From positions 904,001-968,000 of the forward strand of contig JAJGOT010000205.1 in the NCBI GenBank assembly GCA_022457155.1: a stretch of DNA of 64,000 bases, given 5' to 3'. The translations under genes were made by a program, and so were the position numbers. Origin of the DNA: Cladopsammia gracilis (lineage: Eukaryota; Cnidaria; Anthozoa; Scleractinia; Dendrophylliidae). Below, in pieces: positions 11,901-18,003 of this stretch (the stretch's first letter is position 1; each line of letters starts with the position of its first letter). Under the pieces are notes generated by a model. The model saw nothing but the letters and a program-made list of their open reading frames with translations, searched no databases and was not told the origin of the DNA.

Positions 11901-14900
11901 TTTTTAAATAAAAGTGATTTGGAGAACTCTACATGTTTTGTGCATCTTTATTTCATTTTCATCTTTCTTTGATGCAAGTGTCCTAAAGTTTTGAACTCTG
12001 TGTTTTTATCATTTCACCATATTTCATTCATTAACTGATTTTGATTGCTGGTATGTTGCTGTAGACACAAATCGCTGTGGAGTATTAAATTAAACCTGAG
12101 ACGGTAAGCAATCTAAATGGGAATTTTTTCGCTCTGCCGCGGTAAAGTTTTTTTACGGTGCATATACAATTTCTCTTTTTCTCCGCTTCCTCCAGTTCGG
12201 CATAATCGGTCTTCTTTTCTCCAAAGGGAGTCAATGGCCGTTTGAATAGCATAAAGTTGACATTTTGGTCGAGTCTTAGAACAGCAAAGTGCAATTATTT
12301 ACCTTTGTAGCAGCTTGTATGAAACAAAATACAAGGTTTTCCTGCATGCGCAAGTGTTGTGGGAGCGTGGAAGTAGGCTTCTTTTACAACTCCATATTAG
12401 GAAGTAAATTCTGATTGGCTCTCCGCGTTTTCTAAAAATCCCCAGCATCGGACACGAGTTAATCGCTTCTCTGTTATGAGCTTCTGATAAGACTTAGAAG
12501 AATCATTCCCTTCATTGTGGTACAGCCTTCATTTCCAAAACAATCAAGAGTAAACAACGTGGTTTGCAGGAACGATGACTGAATGAAAAGAGTACTCTTC
12601 GCCATGTCGGACATCTTCTTATCATGTTTAAAATATATCATAAAACTAACTTACGCATGCGCATGAGTAAAGGCTGCTAGGAACCTCTTGTTTTTATTGG
12701 GGGATTAGTGCACAAAAAAAACCCCACTCGATTCTGACCCCTGGAACCTACTTTTACACGTGACCGTGAGAAATCCAAGATGGCCGCCAATCCAAGATGG
12801 CCGCCGTTTTACATTATTGCCTCCTCAGAATGGTATTAGCCAATTAAACAAAGTTTTTTTTCTCAGAAACATAACCATTATCATCGGTACAAATTGCCCG
12901 TCAAGTTCTGTTCAATGTGGCACCCGGGAAGTTGTTGTAGCCTAGGCATTTCGAAAATCCAAGATGGCCGCCAATCCAAGATGGCCGCCAAATATACACA
13001 CTGTCTCTTCACCACACTAGTAAACATTTTAACAACATTTTCGTTTTTGAAAGTTTATCAATATCATAAGTTCCATATGCCTGCCGAGTTTTATTCAATG
13101 TTACCCACTAGAAGTGTTTGTATTTAGGAAGTGGTTCAATCCAAAATGGCGGCAACTTTAACATGATAACACATTGACTGTGCAGGAATATAGTTTCTCA
13201 ACCAGAGGTAACCATACTATGTATCATCCCCATCGTCGTCATCTTCGATTCCGCTCTCTATTTGTGGGCCATTAAGGCAAGAAATACCTTTACACTGGCC
13301 ACAGGCCGATGAACACCGGAGACCATTCTTCTGGCAAGTACAGTTCTTCTTTTGGCAATTACCACTGCAATTACACCGTATAACTTGAAGGAGCTTTTCC
13401 GGAGCCGCTGACTGTTGCATTCGCACTGGATAGAGTTCATCAGCACATACTTGCCAACCCCATTCCTCAGGAGGAAGATCATTGGCCAGCCATGCCTGAA
13501 CCTGGTGATAAGTGCGCTGGCTGTGGAATCTCGCCGCGTCTGAAGTAGGGGGGAGCTTTTCTGGGGGAACATAGCCTGCAGATGTCGCTACTTTCATAGA
13601 GAACTTTTCAACACGGGCAGATGTTAGGTCTCGACTTTCTGGGCACCCATAAAGCACCAATAGGGCTTTTTCCCCTGCCTTCTCCACTGCCCCCTTGGAA
13701 GATGATTTGTCCATGAAGACCTTTGCGGAATCCTTCAGAAGCGCGAACTTTTTCAGGACTGTCACCTTTCCCAAACCAAACGGCCTTGACGTGGTGTCAC
13801 ACCCACTCAGTGCATGTAAGAACAGTAAACCATGTGAAAGGGATCGGTCTATCTTCTTCTTTAAACGAGAGATACACACTGTTTGTTTGGCCATTACCAT
13901 ATAAAGATCAAACTGCGTGTCATCAACATGGTGCACCATCAACTGAAACACGTCTGAGTCCTCCGCAACAACTGCTGTTGGCTTGGTAGCCGTAGAAACA
14001 CACGCCGATCTGCATATCGTGTAGTCGGCATCGCCCTCTGCGTGCTCTACTCGGATGCCTTGCTCTTCCATTTTCTCCGCTAACAGATTGATGAGGGCTT
14101 GCTTGTTTGATCCATTTCCAAGGAATGCCTTCTTCTTCATCGACAGACGCATTTCGTCGGAGACAGCAACTGATGCGCCGACTTCTACGCCTGATCTTTT
14201 TCGATGAGCCTCGTCTTTAGTGCTTGGGCCTCGATACCCGTCAAAGACAACAAGCGTACCCTCGCCATAGCTGTTATGGATATGCCTGACGTACGTCTGG
14301 CATATCTCAGCATAGGTGGAGTTCTTTGGCCACTGGAACTTGTGAAGCAAGCCACCTCCATCCACTACAAACTGAAGACCTGATTTCGGCAATCTCAAAA
14401 TAACAGAGGCAGGAACAAGCTTCATGAAATGATGTATCAGTTCCGCCTTGTCACCTGTGCGCATTTGCAAACTGTTGTCGAAAAGTGATGATGGTAATGA
14501 ACACAGCTCATACTGAAGAAGCTCACGGAGAGGGATCTCTCCTACACCCATAAGTAAGAGACGCTGGTACAAATGGGAGGGATTGATTTCGATTCGTTCC
14601 CCAGAAGAGGTTTTGGCATAGGTTGCCGACGCGAGAGTCTTAACTTCATCCTTCTGAGAAATACATACACATTATTATGCTTTTCGATGTTCTTGATTTC
14701 AGTTCTGATGTAGTCTCCTACTATGGCAATCAGCTCATTGATGTCAGACCAGTCTTGAGAAAGTTTTTTATGGGCCTCTTGTAAAATTTGTTTCACATTT
14801 GAAGTAAGGGTAACAACCAGAGGTTGCTGTTTAGATGAAGTAATTGATACCTTTTCGCCATAGTGTTCTACTAGGAGGCGCTGTAGCGATTCTTCGAATA

Positions 14901-17900
14901 TACCTCATCACTTTCAGAGCAACGCTGCATCACATCATAAAGTTCGTCTAAGGTTACGGTTTCATCGTCGTTGCTTTCGAGATAGTCAATAACACTCATA
15001 AATGCAAACTGCTTTTCCTCATCGCACGAGCCAGCTGGCCGCCCACGCTTTTTTGGAATCGGCCCATCGTTATTGGCGGTTAGATCTTCTAAGTTATACC
15101 TTCGCGGCGAGCAGAAATACTTATAACAGCGCCGGTGATAGATTGCTTCCTCTGCGGGTAGGTCATGAATGGCTGCCATTCTTCGTAAAATTGCATCCGC
15201 CCATGCATCATCTTGCTCCTTCAGACGCTCATTGCAATGTTTTCGTATTGTTTCTTGAATGGTTAAAGACATGACAGTGTTGAACTCATATTCGGTGTGG
15301 TTTGGGAGTTTCTTGGCCTTTTCCTGGTCGACAAAACTACCACAGATAAAACAGTCGGCCTTGAAAGAAAATCTGGAACTACTGGATCGACGTTTTGTAG
15401 GCGGGGGCTCCTGGACATTCGTTAACTTTCGTTTCAACTGATCATATCGACGAGCATTATTGTGGTTCTTTCGGCAGCTTTCATGCACATACTGTTTTTT
15501 ACTTTCATCAAATGCGAAAATAGGATATGCTGATTCAGGATTTAGCTCATTATACTGTTGGGAAAACTTGTTTATAGTTTCAAGACCTGCTTTCCCCACG
15601 CGAGCAAAAGCTTCTTTTTGAGATATGGTCACCTTGCACAACAGGCAAATGAGCTCGTCTGAAGAAGTAGAAGTCATTGGACATTTCTAAAAGCAGAAAT
15701 AATTAATTGACATTTTAGAATACACTCAATAGGTAATCACTTCACATCCAGTTAAATAAAGATAACACTTATAACTATTATACTTTTTGTAGAGAACATA
15801 GCAAAAACGGCCATTTTCAATCAAACTAGAGCCACAATGAAGTAGCCTCGATTGTCACTTTAGTGTCCTAAAAGATTCTGCTGATCCTTAAAAAATGTTT
15901 GTTATTTATCAGGAAATCCTCCAATATTCATCAAAGAACAGAAAACGGCTTTTTATAGAACTACAGGCTTGAAAAGAAACAGAATTCAAACCTAGTTCTT
16001 GAAGCTAAACCAGGCTATTTTTGCAGTGACAGACTGGATACCGAATCTTCGGTTTCAAACACCAGTATAAAAATGCTAGAATATTCGCCAAACTATTGTC
16101 AAAATCACCTTTAAATGTCGCAGAATTGCAAAGCACTTCCCTATCTGTTAATTTATAAAGCCTTTTTAAAGAAAACTCACCTTAAACCATAACCATAGCC
16201 CGAGAAACTTCCAATGATTCAAGCGTTGGCATCGTATTTTAATGGTGAATACCGCTGACCGGAAAAAATAGAAAAGTGCTTCCCAGTCCCCCTCCCGACT
16301 GAAACCTCAAATTTTGGGGAAAAATAAGCAAATTTACCCATGGGAACTCTTTAAATCAAATGTGTAAAGCAAAATAGCAATAAAATCTGTGCAAAATAGC
16401 AATAAAATCTGTATAAAAACCTATTTTTTTTAAAAAAAACTTTAATTTTTTACCTTGACCTTGACCTTATTGTCGACCTTGACCCTTACATAGTAACATC
16501 GGTATCATCATATGATCAAGCAAACTTCTTTGAGTTACATTTGATATTTTATTTCTGCAATTGCCCTTTGCCGTGTCGCAGAAAAGGCATTTGTTAAAAC
16601 GGCGGCCATCTTGGATTGGCGGCCATCTTGGATTTCCCACGGTCACGTGTAAAAGTAGGTTCCAGGGGTCAGAATCGAGTGGGGTTTTTTTTGTGCACTA
16701 ATCTACCCCCAATAAACATATTTTTGACAGAAATGCTTTGCCAACATTTTTGTCCAACCTCGACTACAAAAATCCGTAGGTTTACTGGACTACCAGTCTG
16801 AGTGGATAACTTAACTTCAACCTTGTTTCCAGTGCCCTCTCTGTTTTCAAAATGGCGTGGTGGGCGTTGAAACCCTGATCAAGGCTGGCAAAATACTCCA
16901 AGAATGGAGTACGTTATTCTCCTTTATTTTCGCGGGTCCTTAAATTCGCGATTTTAAAAAATTCGCGAACTTAAAGACCCGCGAAAAATAACGACCGCGA
17001 ACTTTGATGTCGCGAAATTTAATGGACATAGAAAAATCATGTAACCCTGTTTTCAAGGGTCCGAAACAATTTTTAAGACAAGGTGTTACAAGGAGCTGTC
17101 ATCTATAACTTTAGATGTTAATCAGTGTCAAGATTCGCCCTCAAGGTCTTCTTCGGCATCCGAGTCATCATCTTCGCACAGTTCCTCCAATACATCCTTT
17201 GTACAGTCATCAAATTGACCATCCTGTCCCGGCTCCTTGTAGTGTGTTGTTACGAGTGTCTTGATTAACGTAATTTAAAAAAAATTAAAACTAAAGACAT
17301 CGAATTGTCAATTTCGCGAAATTTAATTCCTTGCAAACACAATTTTTGTCCCCGATCGCGAAATGTGCCGAGAAAATTTTCACGAAATTACAGTCCCGCG
17401 AAAATAAAGGAGAATAAGGTATTCTGTGACGTGACACACGACAAAAGGATGTTTACAGAGGTTCTTTCCAGCGATAGGCAGTAAACACTTAATGACTGGT
17501 CCCGAGGGAAACAGTGAATTTTGTTTCTCGAGAATCTCGATGTTTCCCTCGACGAACATCGAGAATCTCGGGAAACAAAATTCACTGTTTCCCGAGGGAT
17601 CAGTCATTAAGTGATTTGTTATATAGCAACAAAAAAAAAACACAACACAAGACAGTTTGAAAAACGCGCCGAGCACTCGATCCATCATAATCATGCCACC
17701 TTTTGTCACGGTCTGATCACGGTCTGATCACGTGCGCTAGCGGGCAACAGTGCAACGTTACCCTCTGACGTCAAAATTGTTGCCCGCTTTCGCAAATGTT
17801 GCCCGCTCTGCACAATTGGCGGGAAACAGTTTGTTTGTTAGATGTCATGTGACGATGAATCAACCAATCAACACGCGTTGTATTGACAAAAACTCCAGCT

Positions 17901-17952
17901 ATATAACAACCGTGTTTGTTTTCTGGCGATCTTAAACCGTTGTACAAATGAA

Positions 17953-18003
<51 letters not shown>

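Larger units (their letters stand above)
12693..16716 (-). mobile_element. DNA transposon with TIRs carrying a FEN/XPG-CXC gene
   Basis: A 4.0-kb unit bounded by near-identical inverted repeats (12693-12811 and 16595-16716). It encloses, on the minus strand, one gene broken into three frames: an N-terminal zinc-binding region, a linker, and a FEN1/XPG-type nuclease domain followed by a Cys-rich CXC domain. The left repeat lacks TAG next to the G run compared with the right. I could not find a clear target-site duplication. No DDE transposase is visible, and the central part of the gene seems deleted. Similar multicopy genes are known to me from cnidarians, and XPG-type nucleases have been linked to Academ-like transposons; that assignment is from memory and tentative. 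Confidence 0.75.

Noticed and set aside
17380..17709. 109-codon minus-strand frame
   Set aside because: Crosses a palindrome and a MITE border; its mirrored residues follow from the hairpin.
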